From positions 62,001 to 126,000 of the forward strand of contig OZ282574.1 of the NCBI GenBank assembly GCA_965641885.1: a stretch of DNA of 64,000 bases. The letters run 5' to 3'. The notes beneath the pieces were generated by a model. That model made no database searches. It was not told the origin of the DNA and was given only the letters and a program-made list of their open reading frames with translations. The stretch comes from Pseudophaeobacter sp965641885 (GTDB taxonomy: Bacteria; Pseudomonadota; Alphaproteobacteria; Rhodobacterales; Rhodobacteraceae). Position numbers and translations under genes: made by a program. Positions 8,490 through 16,999 of the stretch are shown in pieces. Each line of letters begins with the position of its first letter. Position 1 is the stretch's first letter.

Positions 8490-8720
8490 CGGGTCTTTCT
8501 CACCGGCATTATTTCTGTCTTCTTCTCAGGGCGTGTCTGGCTCAGCCGTCTTGAGGCGGAGTTTGCAGCACTGGGGCATGTTGAGGCGCATCTTGTTTCG
8601 ACCAAGACCGCGCTTGGCTTTTATCAGTCGCAGGGTTGGAAATCTGGCGGCCAAGGCCTGAACGCGCATTTGGGTCTTCAGGGCCGTGTGATGCGCAAAG
8701 TGTTGCAGGTGGGGCGCTAG
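8490..8720 (+). pseudogene. Remnant of a GNAT acetyltransferase (C-terminal part)
   Basis: In this frame the translation reads RVWLSRLEAEFAALGHVEA, then HLVSTKTALGFYQSQGW, and ends RVMRKVLQVGR before TAG at 8718. RLEAEFxxLG...STxTALxFYxxxGW is the typical C-terminal half of GNAT N-acetyltransferases (last two helices and the FYxxxGF strand). The acetyl-CoA-binding RGxG motif and the start are missing. The upstream part of the frame is hydrophobic and unlike the family, so only a tail survives between DUF2948 and hisD. Confidence 0.5.
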
Positions 8721-8778
8721 CGCTTGTCGCAGCGCTCTGGGGGCGATATGTCCGCACTAACAGCCAGAGAGAGCCGAT

Positions 8779-10089
8779 ATGCCCGTTTTCCTTGATTCAT
8801 CTGACGCAGATTTTGAAACTGCTTTTGCCGCCCTGTTGAGCGCAAAGCGCGAGGATAGCCCGGATGTCGATGCAACCGTCGCTGCCATCATTGCCGATGT
8901 GCGCGCACGCGGCGATGCGGCGGTGATCGAGCTGACCGCCAAATTTGACCGGCTTGAACTGACAGCTGATCAGCTGGCGATTTCCGAGGCCGAGGTCGAT
9001 GCGGCCATAGCCACGGTCTCGGCTGAAGAACGCGCCGCGCTTGAGCTAGCCGCTGAACGCATCCGGGCCTATCACGCCCGCCAGATGCCAGAGGATGCTC
9101 AGTGGAAAGATGCCTCGGGCGCCACATTGGGCTGGCGCTGGTCTGCGGTATCAGCAGCGGGGCTTTATGTGCCGGGCGGGCTGGCCTCTTATCCCTCTTC
9201 GGTGCTGATGAATGCGATCCCGGCCCAGGTCGCGGGGGTTGAGCGGCTGGCGATCACCGTGCCGACGCCGGATGGGGTGATCAATCCGCTGGTGCTGCTG
9301 GCGGCGCGCCTCTCTGGTGTCACTGAGATCTACCGCATTGGCGGCGCGCAGGCGATTGCCGCTCTGGCCTATGGCACCGAAAGTATCGCGCCAGTGGATA
9401 AGATCACCGGCCCCGGCAATGCCTTTGTGGCCGCAGCCAAGCGCCGGGTCTTTGGCAAGGTTGGCATCGACATGATCGCCGGGCCTTCTGAAATTCTGGT
9501 GATTGCCGACAAGGACAACAACCCCGACTGGATCGCTCTCGATCTGATGAGCCAGGCCGAGCATGACGAAAGTGCACAGTCGCTGCTGATCACCGATGAT
9601 GCAGACTTTGGCCGCGCCGTCGCAGCTGCCGTCGAGGCGCGTCTGCAAACCCTGGAGCGGCGCGCCATTGCGGGCGTCAGCTGGCGCGACTTTGGCGCCA
9701 TCATTACCGTCGGATCGCTAGAGGAAGCCGCGGAGCTTTCGAACCGCATAGCGCCTGAACACCTGGAGCTTTGTGTTGCCGATCCGGTAGCGCTGAGCGC
9801 AAAAACCATCCATGCCGGCGCCATCTTTTTGGGGCAATACACGCCCGAAGCCATTGGCGACTATGTTGGCGGCCCCAATCACGTGCTTCCAACCGCGCGC
9901 TCTGCACGGTTTTCATCGGGCCTGTCGGTGATGGATTTTGTCAAACGCACCACCCTGAGCCAGATGACCCCAGCCGCCCTGCGCGCCATTGGCCCCGCCG
10001 CCGAGGTGCTGGCAAAAAGCGAGAGCCTGCAGGCGCATGGCCTGTCGGTTACGGCTCGTCTTGAGGGATTGAACAGCTCTGACGAGTAG
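8779..10089 (+). CDS. hisD: Histidinol dehydrogenase
   Basis: Catalyses the last two steps of histidine synthesis, oxidising L-histidinol to histidine with two NAD. 436 residues, normal length. Landmarks: GLYVPGGLASYPSSVLMN, IGGAQAIAALAYGT, KITGPGNAFVAAAKR, the zinc and active-site region DLMSQAEHDESAQ, and NHVLPTARSARFSSGLSV. The ATG follows a GAGAGAGCC ribosome site. In Rhodobacteraceae hisD sits apart from the main his operon next to a UPF0262 gene, exactly as here. Confidence 0.97.
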   Translation: MPVFLDSSDADFETAFAALLSAKREDSPDVDATVAAIIADVRARGDAAVIELTAKFDRLELTADQLAISEAEVDAAIATVSAEERAALELAAERIRAYHARQMPEDAQWKDASGATLGWRWSAVSAAGLYVPGGLASYPSSVLMNAIPAQVAGVERLAITVPTPDGVINPLVLLAARLSGVTEIYRIGGAQAIAALAYGTESIAPVDKITGPGNAFVAAAKRRVFGKVGIDMIAGPSEILVIADKDNNPDWIALDLMSQAEHDESAQSLLITDDADFGRAVAAAVEARLQTLERRAIAGVSWRDFGAIITVGSLEEAAELSNRIAPEHLELCVADPVALSAKTIHAGAIFLGQYTPEAIGDYVGGPNHVLPTARSARFSSGLSVMDFVKRTTLSQMTPAALRAIGPAAEVLAKSESLQAHGLSVTARLEGLNSSDE

Positions 10090-10247
10090 GCTCCGGCTTT
10101 GCTCCAGGCTGTGAGGACGTGCCCATAGAGCGATAAAAATGTGTGCGCCTTTGCTAATCTGAGAAACATTTGAGCGGTGTTTCTTGCCGCCTCTGGTTTG
10201 ATCCGCTAGTCAGGGGAAGTTCCTTTTGCCGACAGAGATCAAAACCC

Positions 10248-10727
10248 ATGAGCCGCATCAGCCAAATCGAGTTGGACGACCGTAACCTGCCGCCGCCTAC
10301 CGCGGAAATCGAGCAGGAGCGCAAGGTGGCGATCTTTGATCTGATCGAGGAAAACTCGTTTTCCCTGCCGTCCCGCCCGGACCGTGCAGCCGTTGAGGGC
10401 CCCTACCATCTGGGTCTTGCTATCCGCGACAAGCGCCTGGTGTTTGATCTGGAAACTGAAGCCGGGCAAAAGGCAGCGGAATTCCACCTGTCGCTGTCGC
10501 CGTTTCGCCAGGTGGTGAAAGATTACTACCAGATCTGCGAGAGCTATTTCTCGGCCGTGAAAACCCTGCCCCCCAGCCAGATCGAAACCATCGACATGGC
10601 GCGGCGCGGCATCCACAACGAAGGCAGCCGGGTGCTGCAAGAGCGTCTTGAAGGCAAAGCGGAGGTCGATACCGACACGGCCCGCCGCCTCTTCACGCTC
10701 ATCTGTGTGCTGCATTTCGGAGGCTGA
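10248..10727 (+). CDS. UPF0262 family protein
   Basis: 159 residues beginning MSRISQIELDDRNLPPPTAE with the central phrase GPYHLGLAIRDKRLVFDLET and later IETIDMARRGIHNEGSRVLQ. This is the conserved alphaproteobacterial UPF0262 signature. The ATG at 10248 is chosen over an upstream in-frame start at 10170 that would add a non-conserved Cys- and Trp-rich leader. Function is unknown; it is co-directional with hisD and the phosphatase gene, a fixed arrangement in this family of bacteria. Confidence 0.88.
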   Translation: MSRISQIELDDRNLPPPTAEIEQERKVAIFDLIEENSFSLPSRPDRAAVEGPYHLGLAIRDKRLVFDLETEAGQKAAEFHLSLSPFRQVVKDYYQICESYFSAVKTLPPSQIETIDMARRGIHNEGSRVLQERLEGKAEVDTDTARRLFTLICVLHFGG

Positions 10728-10730
10728 TGC

Positions 10731-11189
10731 GTGACCCCGTTGCCGCAGTCCATATTGTTCTGCTGTGACCATAACGCGGTCCGCTCGCCCATGGCCGAGG
10801 GGATCATGAAGAAATTCTATGGCACCGGCACCTATGTGCAATCTGTGGGCGTTAAAAACGATCTCGAGATCGACGGCTTTTGCATTGCGGTCTGTCAGGA
10901 GGTCGATGTTGAGTTGTCCCGCCACCGGTCCCGCTCTTTTGATGAGATGGAGCAATGGGGCGATGATCTGTCGTCCTTTGATCTGGTCATTGCCCTGTCA
11001 CCTGCCAGCCAGCGCCGCGCGCTGGAGCTGACGCGGGTGTTTCATCTAGACGTCGAATATTGGCCTATTATGGATCCCACCGGATTGGGTGAGACCCGTG
11101 AGGCCAAACTGGACAGCTACCGCCAGACCCGCGACCAGATCATCCAGCAACTGACCAGCCGCTGGGGAGAGCCTACGGAGATCACATGA
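10731..11189 (+). CDS. Low-molecular-weight protein tyrosine phosphatase family protein
   Basis: 152 residues with the P-loop CDHNAVRSPMAEG, which fits CX5R plus Ser, the phosphate-binding loop of LMW tyrosine phosphatases and arsenate reductases. A second conserved block, WPIMDPTG, carries the general-acid Asp in the DP dipeptide. It starts with GTG at 10731, four bases after the UPF0262 stop, and overlaps the next gene by four bases. No partner arsenic genes are nearby, so a phosphatase role is more likely than arsenate reduction. Confidence 0.82.
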   Translation: MTPLPQSILFCCDHNAVRSPMAEGIMKKFYGTGTYVQSVGVKNDLEIDGFCIAVCQEVDVELSRHRSRSFDEMEQWGDDLSSFDLVIALSPASQRRALELTRVFHLDVEYWPIMDPTGLGETREAKLDSYRQTRDQIIQQLTSRWGEPTEIT

Positions 11190-11602
11190 CCCAGACCAAT
11201 ACCATTGCCCGCTATTTTGCCGCCTTTAATGCTGGCGACACCCAGACCATGCTGGACTGCCTGTCCGAGGATGTCGCTCATCACGTCAACGAGGGAGAAA
11301 TCCGCAGCGGCAAACCCAAGTTCGCTGACTTTTGCGCCCATATGAGCCGCTGCTACAAAGAAGAGCTCACAGAGATTGTGCTGTTTGGCAGCGAGGACGG
11401 CAGCCGCGCTGCCGCAGAATTCATCGTCAACGGCCAGTATCTGGCCACCGACGAGGGGCTGCCCGAGGCAAATGGTCAGACATATCGCTTGCCCGGAGGC
11501 TCCTTTTTCGAGCTGCAGGACGGCAAGATTACCCGCATCACCACCTATTACAATCTGGCCGACTGGATGGCGCAGGTTGCCGGGGCATCAGACGCTGCGT
11601 GA
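11186..11602 (+). CDS. Ketosteroid-isomerase-like / NTF2-fold protein
   Basis: 138 residues starting TQTNTIARYFAAFNAGDTQT, the classic first helix of SnoaL/NTF2-like proteins, followed by VAHHVNEGEIRSGKPKFADF and ending near ITRITTYYNLADWMAQV. These small alpha+beta barrels bind hydrophobic ligands; some are enzymes. It overlaps the upstream phosphatase by four bases and the next acetyltransferase by one (TGATG), so it lies within a translationally coupled operon. The substrate is unknown. Confidence 0.78.
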   Translation: MTQTNTIARYFAAFNAGDTQTMLDCLSEDVAHHVNEGEIRSGKPKFADFCAHMSRCYKEELTEIVLFGSEDGSRAAAEFIVNGQYLATDEGLPEANGQTYRLPGGSFFELQDGKITRITTYYNLADWMAQVAGASDAA

Positions 11603-12225
11603 TGCGCGACCCTGCATCACCGGTTCCTGTTCGCCCAAAACCAGTGCGTGTTGAGCTCCTGACCGGCGAGGCCCTTGCGGCACATCTGCAGGAGGTGGCC
11701 CGCCTGCGGATCGAGGTGTTTCGCGCCTGGCCCTATCTCTATGATGGCGATCTCGCCTATGAGAGCAGCTATCTGCAACGCTACCGCGACAGTGACCGCG
11801 CCATTGTGGTGGGCGCCTTTGCGGGCGACAGATTGGTCGGAGCCGCAACCGGCGCGCCGCTGGCAGAGCACGCCAGCGATTTTGCCGCGGCGTTTCAGGG
11901 CAGGGATATCCCGCTGGATGCGGTGTTTTACTGCGCCGAATCGGTGCTGTTGCCCGCCTACCGGGGGCAGGGGCTGGGGCATGCATTTTTTGATGCCCGC
12001 GAATCACATGCCCGTGCCGGTGGTTTCACAAAATCGGCCTTTTGCAGCGTGCAGCGCCCAGCGGATCATCCCATGCGGCCAAAAGACTATGCGCCACTGG
12101 ATCCCTTTTGGCGCAAACGCGGCTATGCGCCCCTGACAGATGCCATCGCGGAGTTCTCATGGAGAGATCTTGGCGCGCAACTCGAAAGCCGTAAACCTTT
12201 GCAGTTTTGGATCTGTGATTTGTAG
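11602..12225 (+). CDS. GNAT family N-acetyltransferase
   Basis: 207 residues. The acetyl-CoA-binding motif A is visible as SVLLPAYRGQGLGHAFFDAR (Q/RxxGxG), preceded by IVVGAFAGDRLVGAATGAPL and followed by the terminal FWRKRGYAPL strand. The start at 11602 overlaps the stop of the NTF2-like gene. The acceptor substrate cannot be predicted. Upstream and downstream genes suggest a small housekeeping operon conserved in roseobacters. Confidence 0.82.
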   Translation: MRDPASPVPVRPKPVRVELLTGEALAAHLQEVARLRIEVFRAWPYLYDGDLAYESSYLQRYRDSDRAIVVGAFAGDRLVGAATGAPLAEHASDFAAAFQGRDIPLDAVFYCAESVLLPAYRGQGLGHAFFDARESHARAGGFTKSAFCSVQRPADHPMRPKDYAPLDPFWRKRGYAPLTDAIAEFSWRDLGAQLESRKPLQFWICDL

Positions 12226-12321
12226 CAGGACACAGCGCAGGTGCGGCGCCGGAGTATTCGCCTATTATTATGCAGTCTGGCATTGTCAGTCTGGGATCAA
12301 TGTCACTTCAGGAGTTCCGTC

Positions 12322-13200
12322 ATGAAAATTGCCACCGCCGCCTATCCGCTCGATTGGCTCGACAGCTGGGCGCAGTATGAGGACAAGCTGGCCTCTTGGG
12401 TTGGCGATGCCGCGGCCCAGGGCGCTGATCTTCTGGTCTTTCCGGAATATGCCGCGATGGAGCTGTCCACGCTGTCAGGTGCTGCTGTCGCCGCCGACCT
12501 GCAGGCCTCAATCCGGGCCGTCTCAGAGCGGATGGAAGAGGTGGCAGCGCTGCACCAAAGCCTTGCTGCCACCCATAATGTCCATATTTTAGGGGCCTCT
12601 GCCCCGGTTGAGGCCGGCTATGAGCTGCCCGTGAACCGTGCGGAATTCTACAGCCCTTGCGGTGCGCGCGATCATCAGGACAAGCAGATCATGACCATGT
12701 TTGAGCGCGACCCCTGGCAGATTGGTGCAGGCGGGCCGTTGAAACTGTTTGATACGGCCCTTGGCAAGATTGCCGTGCTGATCTGCTATGACAGCGAGTT
12801 TCCACTGTTGGGGCGTGCCCTGGCCGAGGCGGATGTGATCCTGGTGCCCTCTTGTACCGAAGCCCTGGCCGGATACTGGCGGGTGCGGATTGGCGCGATG
12901 TCACGCGCGCTGGAAACCCAATGTGTGACGGTGCAGTCCTCTATTGTGGGCGCCGCCCCCTGGTCAACTTCGGTGGAACTCAGCGTTGGGACCGGGGGCA
13001 TCTTTGGCCCACCTGACACAGGGTTTCCGGCAACGGGGGTTTTGGCCGAAGGCACGCTCAACCAGCCGGGCTGGACCCTGGCCGAGGTTGACCTGCAAAC
13101 CATCGCCGATGTTCGGGCAGATGGTGTGGTGCGCAACCGCAGCCATTGGGCAGAGCAGGAGCTGAGGACAAAAACCTCCACAATTCGCCTCAAGCAGTGA
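12322..13200 (+). CDS. Carbon-nitrogen hydrolase (nitrilase superfamily)
   Basis: 292-residue cytosolic amidohydrolase. The catalytic Glu-Lys-Cys triad can be placed: Glu in LLVFPEYAAMEL, Lys in DHQDKQIMTMFE, and Cys in KIAVLICYDSEFPLLGR. The ATG at 12322 follows a CAGGAG ribosome site; the longer in-frame start at 12241 reads through a poor leader and is rejected. Family members hydrolyse amides or nitriles, often repairing damaged metabolites. The preceding GNAT gene suggests an acylation/deacylation theme, which is inference. Confidence 0.88.
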   Translation: MKIATAAYPLDWLDSWAQYEDKLASWVGDAAAQGADLLVFPEYAAMELSTLSGAAVAADLQASIRAVSERMEEVAALHQSLAATHNVHILGASAPVEAGYELPVNRAEFYSPCGARDHQDKQIMTMFERDPWQIGAGGPLKLFDTALGKIAVLICYDSEFPLLGRALAEADVILVPSCTEALAGYWRVRIGAMSRALETQCVTVQSSIVGAAPWSTSVELSVGTGGIFGPPDTGFPATGVLAEGTLNQPGWTLAEVDLQTIADVRADGVVRNRSHWAEQELRTKTSTIRLKQ

Positions 13201-13284
13201 TTGCGCCCTTGAAATATTGGGGAAATAGGCCCATTTAGTGCCAGTTCCCGCAGACTGGCGGGGTAGTCCAAAGATGGAGAGAAC

Positions 13285-13503
13285 ATGGCCAAGGAAGATA
13301 CGCTCGAATTTCCCGGTGTCGTGAAGGAACTCCTGCCGAATGCGACGTTTCGGGTCGAGCTTGAAAACGGCCATGAAATCATAGCACATACGGCAGGAAA
13401 GATGCGCAAAAACCGCATCCGTGTTCTGGCTGGCGACCGGGTACAGGTGGAAATGACACCTTATGACCTGACCAAGGGCCGGATCAACTATCGCTTCAAG
13501 TAA
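13285..13503 (+). CDS. infA: Translation initiation factor IF-1
   Basis: 72 residues, an S1/OB-fold protein that binds the ribosomal A site during initiation. The sequence MAKEDTLEFPGVVKELLPNA and the segment HTAGKMRKNRIRVLAGDRV are near-invariant IF-1 blocks. It has its own ribosome site (GGAGAGAAC) and a strong terminator just downstream, so it can be expressed as a single unit ahead of maf. Confidence 0.98.
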   Translation: MAKEDTLEFPGVVKELLPNATFRVELENGHEIIAHTAGKMRKNRIRVLAGDRVQVEMTPYDLTKGRINYRFK

Positions 13504-13527
13504 GCAGTTGATTCGCCAATTGAACCA

Positions 13528-13560
13528 AAGCCCGGCTCTTGTGCCGGGCTTTTGTTTTTT
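13528..13560 (+). terminator. Intrinsic terminator after infA
   Basis: AAAGCCCGGC pairs perfectly with GCCGGGCTTT across a six-base loop and is followed by a T-rich run (TTTTGTTTTTT). It ends the infA transcript about 25 bases after the stop codon. Confidence 0.93.
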
Positions 13561-13607
13561 CTGCATGGCGCTTATGACAGGGCGGATGCATTAGGGGAGA
13601 GCCAAAG

Positions 13608-14189
13608 ATGGCGTTCATTCTGGGATCGGGCAGCCCGCGACGGCTGGAGCTTTTGGCGCAACTGGGGATCACCCCGGATGCTGTGCGCCCCCCCGATATT
13701 GATGAAACTCCCCGCAAAAATGAGCTGCCCCGGGCCTACTGCGCCCGGGTGACACGCGAAAAAGTCGCCGCCGTTCCTGCTGGTGCCGAGGACGTGGTGC
13801 TTTGTGCTGATACCACCGTGGCGCTGGGCCGTCGCATATTGGGAAAACCTGCAGATGCCGGGCAGGCCGCTGAGTTTTTGCTGGCTCTCGCAGGGCGCCG
13901 CCATCAGGTGATCACTGCGGTTGCGGTGCGTCGCGGCGACCAGCTATGGCAGCGCTCGGTGGTGAGCCAGGTCAAGATGAAACGCCTGTCAGACGCAGAG
14001 CTCAACGCCTATCTTGCTAGCAATGACTGGCAGGGCAAGGCCGGTGGCTATGCCATTCAGGGTCCGGCCGGGGCCTTTATCCCCTGGATCAGTGGATCCT
14101 TTACCGGCATCGTTGGCCTGCCCCTGGCTGAGACCGCAAATATGCTGCAAGCCGCCGGCTGCACGCTTTATAAGGAGGCTGCCGTATGA
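13608..14189 (+). CDS. maf: Maf family nucleoside triphosphate pyrophosphatase
   Basis: 193 residues. Maf proteins hydrolyse non-canonical or modified nucleoside triphosphates to monophosphates. The signature ILGSGSPRRLELLAQLGI (the SxSPRR motif) opens the protein, followed by CADTTVALGRRILGKP with the catalytic Asp and KAGGYAIQGPAGAFI near the C-terminus. It overlaps the downstream ribonuclease gene by four bases. The order infA-maf-rng-yacG is standard in Rhodobacteraceae. Confidence 0.93.
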   Translation: MAFILGSGSPRRLELLAQLGITPDAVRPPDIDETPRKNELPRAYCARVTREKVAAVPAGAEDVVLCADTTVALGRRILGKPADAGQAAEFLLALAGRRHQVITAVAVRRGDQLWQRSVVSQVKMKRLSDAELNAYLASNDWQGKAGGYAIQGPAGAFIPWISGSFTGIVGLPLAETANMLQAAGCTLYKEAAV

Positions 14190-15208
14190 AGGGCCGCTCG
14201 ATCATTCTGGACCACATCCAAGGCCGTGAAGCCGCCGCCCTGATGGTGGATGGCAAGCTTGATGACTTTCTTATCGATGGCGACGCCCCCCTGCCGGGCA
14301 CCATCTATCGCGCCCGCGCTGACCGACCGGTTAAAGGTCAGGGCGGCATGTTCCTCACAACTCCCGACGGCCCCGCCTTTTTGCGTCAGGTCAAGGGGCT
14401 GGCGCCCGGCCAGATGCTTTTGGTGCAGGTTACCGGCTACGCCGAGCCCGGCAAAGCCATTCCGGTGACGCAAAAGCTGCTGTTCAAAAGCCGCTATGCC
14501 ATTGCCACACCCGGTGCACCCGGTCTGAATATTTCGCGCACGATCCGCGACGAGGAAGAGCGCGAACGCCTTCTTGAGGTTGCGCATGGGGTGCTGGAAG
14601 GCGCCAGCTATGGCATGATCCTGCGCTCTGCCTGCGCCGGGGCCGATGCCGAGGACGTTGCCGAAGATATCGAAGCGATGGCGGATCTGGCGGCTCAGGT
14701 GCTGGCGGATACTGATGGTGACGCTGAGGTTCTGACCGAAGGCGATGGCCCACATCTGCGGGCGTGGCGCGAGTGGTCCGACCCCGCAGAGGTGCTGCGC
14801 GCGCCGGGCGATTTCGAAAACCACGGTGTGCTTGAGGCGCTTGATACGGTGCTGAGCATCCGCGAGCCCCTGCCTGGCGGCGGCTATCTGTATATCGAGC
14901 CCACGCGGGCCTTGATTGCGGTGGATGTGAACACGGGCAATGACACCTCACTGGCGGCTGGAACCAAAGCAAATATCGCCTGCGCCAGGCTTTTGCCCCG
15001 CGCCCTGCGCCTGCGCGGTCTTGCGGGTCAGGTGGTTCTGGATCTGGCTCCGATGCCCAAAAAGGATCGCAGCACCTTTGAAAGCGCGCTGCGGGCCGCC
15101 CTGCGCGCCGACAGTGAGGAGACTACTATGGTGGGCTGGACCAACCTTGGCAATTTCGAGCTGCAACGCAAACGGGGCCGTGTTGTGCTGGCGGAGCTGC
15201 TGTCATGA
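14186..15208 (+). CDS. rng: Ribonuclease E/G family protein (short RNase G form)
   Basis: 340 residues, shorter than the roughly 490 of E. coli RNase G but usual for the compact form found beside maf and yacG. The two catalytic metal-binding aspartates are recognisable in LIAVDVNTGND and VVLDLAPMP. GRAVLAELLS-like C-terminal residues (RGRVVLAELLS) follow. Predicted single-strand endoribonuclease in rRNA or mRNA processing. It overlaps both neighbours by four bases, so maf-rng-yacG is one coupled operon. Confidence 0.88.
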   Translation: MKGRSIILDHIQGREAAALMVDGKLDDFLIDGDAPLPGTIYRARADRPVKGQGGMFLTTPDGPAFLRQVKGLAPGQMLLVQVTGYAEPGKAIPVTQKLLFKSRYAIATPGAPGLNISRTIRDEEERERLLEVAHGVLEGASYGMILRSACAGADAEDVAEDIEAMADLAAQVLADTDGDAEVLTEGDGPHLRAWREWSDPAEVLRAPGDFENHGVLEALDTVLSIREPLPGGGYLYIEPTRALIAVDVNTGNDTSLAAGTKANIACARLLPRALRLRGLAGQVVLDLAPMPKKDRSTFESALRAALRADSEETTMVGWTNLGNFELQRKRGRVVLAELLS

Positions 15209-15408
15209 GCTGCCCGATCTGTGGCGCCGCTACAGAGCACACCCACCGGCCTTTTTGCTCAAAGCGCTGCGCGGATATTGATTTGGCAAAATGGATGAAC
15301 GGCAGCTACGCTGTTCCGAGCAGTGACCCGGAAGATATTGAAAACGCACTGGAAGAATCTGAGCAGGCAGCGGCAAAAGCAGCCAGTCCGACATCAACCA
15401 GGCATTAG
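15205..15408 (+). CDS. yacG: DNA gyrase inhibitor YacG (zinc-ribbon protein)
   Basis: 67-residue zinc-binding protein with the four-Cys pattern CPIC...FCSKRCADIDLAKWMNGSY, the YacG signature. In the family it binds GyrB and blocks DNA binding by gyrase. The C-terminal tail is acidic and Ala-rich. Its ATG overlaps the stop of the ribonuclease gene. Confidence 0.92.
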   Translation: MSCPICGAATEHTHRPFCSKRCADIDLAKWMNGSYAVPSSDPEDIENALEESEQAAAKAASPTSTRH

Positions 15409-15490
15409 TGTGTTTCTTTAAAAAAGCCTCTGGACACCGTCGCATGGACGTCATAGAAGGCCCACACCCAAGGCGAACAGCCTTTCCCGT

Positions 15491-15565
15491 GCCCGGGTAG
15501 CTCAGGGGTAGAGCAGTGGATTGAAAATCCTCGTGTCGGTGGTTCGATTCCGCCCCCGGGCACCA
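15491..15565 (+). tRNA. tRNA-Phe (GAA anticodon)
   Basis: GCCCGGG and CCCGGGC form the acceptor stem, with A as discriminator and encoded CCA. GCTCAGGGGTAGAGC is the D arm, TTGAAAA is the anticodon loop (GAA) and GGTTCGATTCC lies in the T arm. It is complete at 75 bases. A truncated phage-type integrase begins 49 bases further on, which points to this tRNA as an integration site. Confidence 0.95.
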
Positions 15566-15613
15566 CTTAAATCTCTGAATTCATTTATGTTTTCGTTTCT
15601 CATTTTTGAGATC

Positions 15614-15964
15614 CTATTGAGGTTTGACGGTATTCTTGAAGGGTTTGACAACTTCTCTGTTTCGTTCGACTTCCTGTTCCCAAACATTGATTGTGCCCGC
15701 GTTCTTTTTCGCGAGGTTGGCGTTTCGGGAGTAGTGCAGTCCCATGGCAGGCGATTTTTGGGCTAATAGGTCGGAAATGTCTCTTTCGTCGAGGCCAGCT
15801 TCCCGCAGCGTTGTCGCCATGGTGTGGCGTAGACCTTTCATCGTCAGCCCGACGCCAACCAGATTCTCTGTTTCAAGCTTCTTCTTGAAGCGATGCCAAG
15901 ATGACGACAGCCCGTCATAGCTCCACGGTGTGCCCTTGCTGCTGGCAAGTAGGGGCTCTCTCAT
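15614..15964 (-). pseudogene. Truncated tyrosine-recombinase integrase (C-terminal domain only)
   Basis: 116 residues holding the end of a phage-type integrase: GLRHTMATTLREAGLDERDI carries the catalytic Arg of box II, LLAQKSPAMGLHYSR carries the nucleophilic Tyr. A full integrase has about 350-400 residues; the N-terminal SAM-like and core-binding parts and the first catalytic Arg are missing. The break falls exactly at the LysR gene, whose stop overlaps the first ATG of this frame. The location beside tRNA-Phe is typical of integrases that target the tRNA 3' end, so this is the scar of a decayed integrative element. Confidence 0.8.
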
Positions 15965-16878
15965 TCAGGGAGAAGGGTTTCCTTGTTGGAAAGCGGGCGA
16001 AGTTCTTTTGCAAGTTGCTGCCATATTGCTTCGCTTCGCTCTGTTTGTGTTGCATGCAGGCGGACCATTTTGATGTTGAGAGTTTGCGCGGGCAATGTAT
16101 CGTCAATGCGGACCAGATCACCCTGTGACAAAGACTGCGCAACCAAAGAAAACGGCAACCATGCAATCCCGATTTCACTTAATACCAGCTGTAACATAGC
16201 AAGTGTGAGAGCCGTTTCCGCAATTGGGATGGTCGCCGTCCCTAAGGGCAGTCGAGAGCTGATCATTCGGGTGAAAACCTGCCCGAGAAAAACGTCGGCA
16301 GGGTAGGAAATAATCGGAATAGCGGTGCAAGAAGCCTTGTCGTGCAGCGAAGGTGCGCAAACAGGGATAAGATAATCCTCCCCAAGATCTACTGTCTCAA
16401 AGGCCCGGCTCATTTCCGTTTCAGGCTCTTGGGGCAGGGCATACATAATTGCCAGATCAACCTCTTTGGAAAGTAATTGCATCAGACAATCATCCTGATT
16501 GCCCGAGTGGACGCGAACAGACAAGTCACTATTTCTTGTCACAGCACGCACAATCCGGGGTGAGATCGTCGTTGTGAGCGCGTGCTGGCAAACAAAGGTT
16601 AGCGGCTTTCCTTCCCGGCTACTTGTGGTCTTCAGCATATGCCCAAGCTTGTGCAGTCTGGCACTCAATTCACGCAGCTCAGGCTCCAGTGTCTGGACGC
16701 CGGGCATCAGTGTGACAGGCTTGCGGCGACGGTCGAAAAGAGGAGCACCGATACTGCCTTCAATCGTGCGTGCCCGGCGGGTGAAAGCAGATTGGGTGAG
16801 CCCGCGCTTTTCCGCGGCTTGTGCAAGAGAGCCGCAATCAAGAACGGCCAGAATATCGTCAATCCATTCAAGTCGCAT
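15961..16878 (-). CDS. LysR-family transcriptional regulator
   Basis: 305 residues with a standard N-terminal winged HTH: WIDDILAVLDCGSLAQAAEK followed by LTQSAFTRRARTIEGSIGAPLF (given in parts). The remainder is the periplasmic-binding-protein-like effector domain. It is divergent from the CuyA-like gene at 17000, with two inverted repeats between them, so it probably regulates that operon in response to its substrate or a metabolite. The 3' end abuts the truncated integrase. Confidence 0.88.
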   Translation of the reverse strand: MRLEWIDDILAVLDCGSLAQAAEKRGLTQSAFTRRARTIEGSIGAPLFDRRRKPVTLMPGVQTLEPELRELSARLHKLGHMLKTTSSREGKPLTFVCQHALTTTISPRIVRAVTRNSDLSVRVHSGNQDDCLMQLLSKEVDLAIMYALPQEPETEMSRAFETVDLGEDYLIPVCAPSLHDKASCTAIPIISYPADVFLGQVFTRMISSRLPLGTATIPIAETALTLAMLQLVLSEIGIAWLPFSLVAQSLSQGDLVRIDDTLPAQTLNIKMVRLHATQTERSEAIWQQLAKELRPLSNKETLLPE

Positions 16879-16902
16879 GGTCTGTGGGTCCTTCTTGCCG
16901 CC

Positions 16903-16952
16903 TTAACTTGCGTTAACTGCAATTTGTGACACCATATATGCATTAGGAATGC
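16903..16952. promoter_or_regulatory. Candidate LysR operator region (two inverted repeats)
   Basis: TTAAC-TTGC-GTTAA (16903-16916) and GCATT-AGG-AATGC (16940-16952) lie in the 121-base divergent promoter region. Both have the dyad form expected for LysR-type sites, one closer to each gene. Binding by the adjacent LysR protein is inference. Confidence 0.45.
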
Positions 16953-16999
16953 GGCTTCGAAAGAGGTAAGTTGCGACAAGCACATATAGGAGCCTTGTC

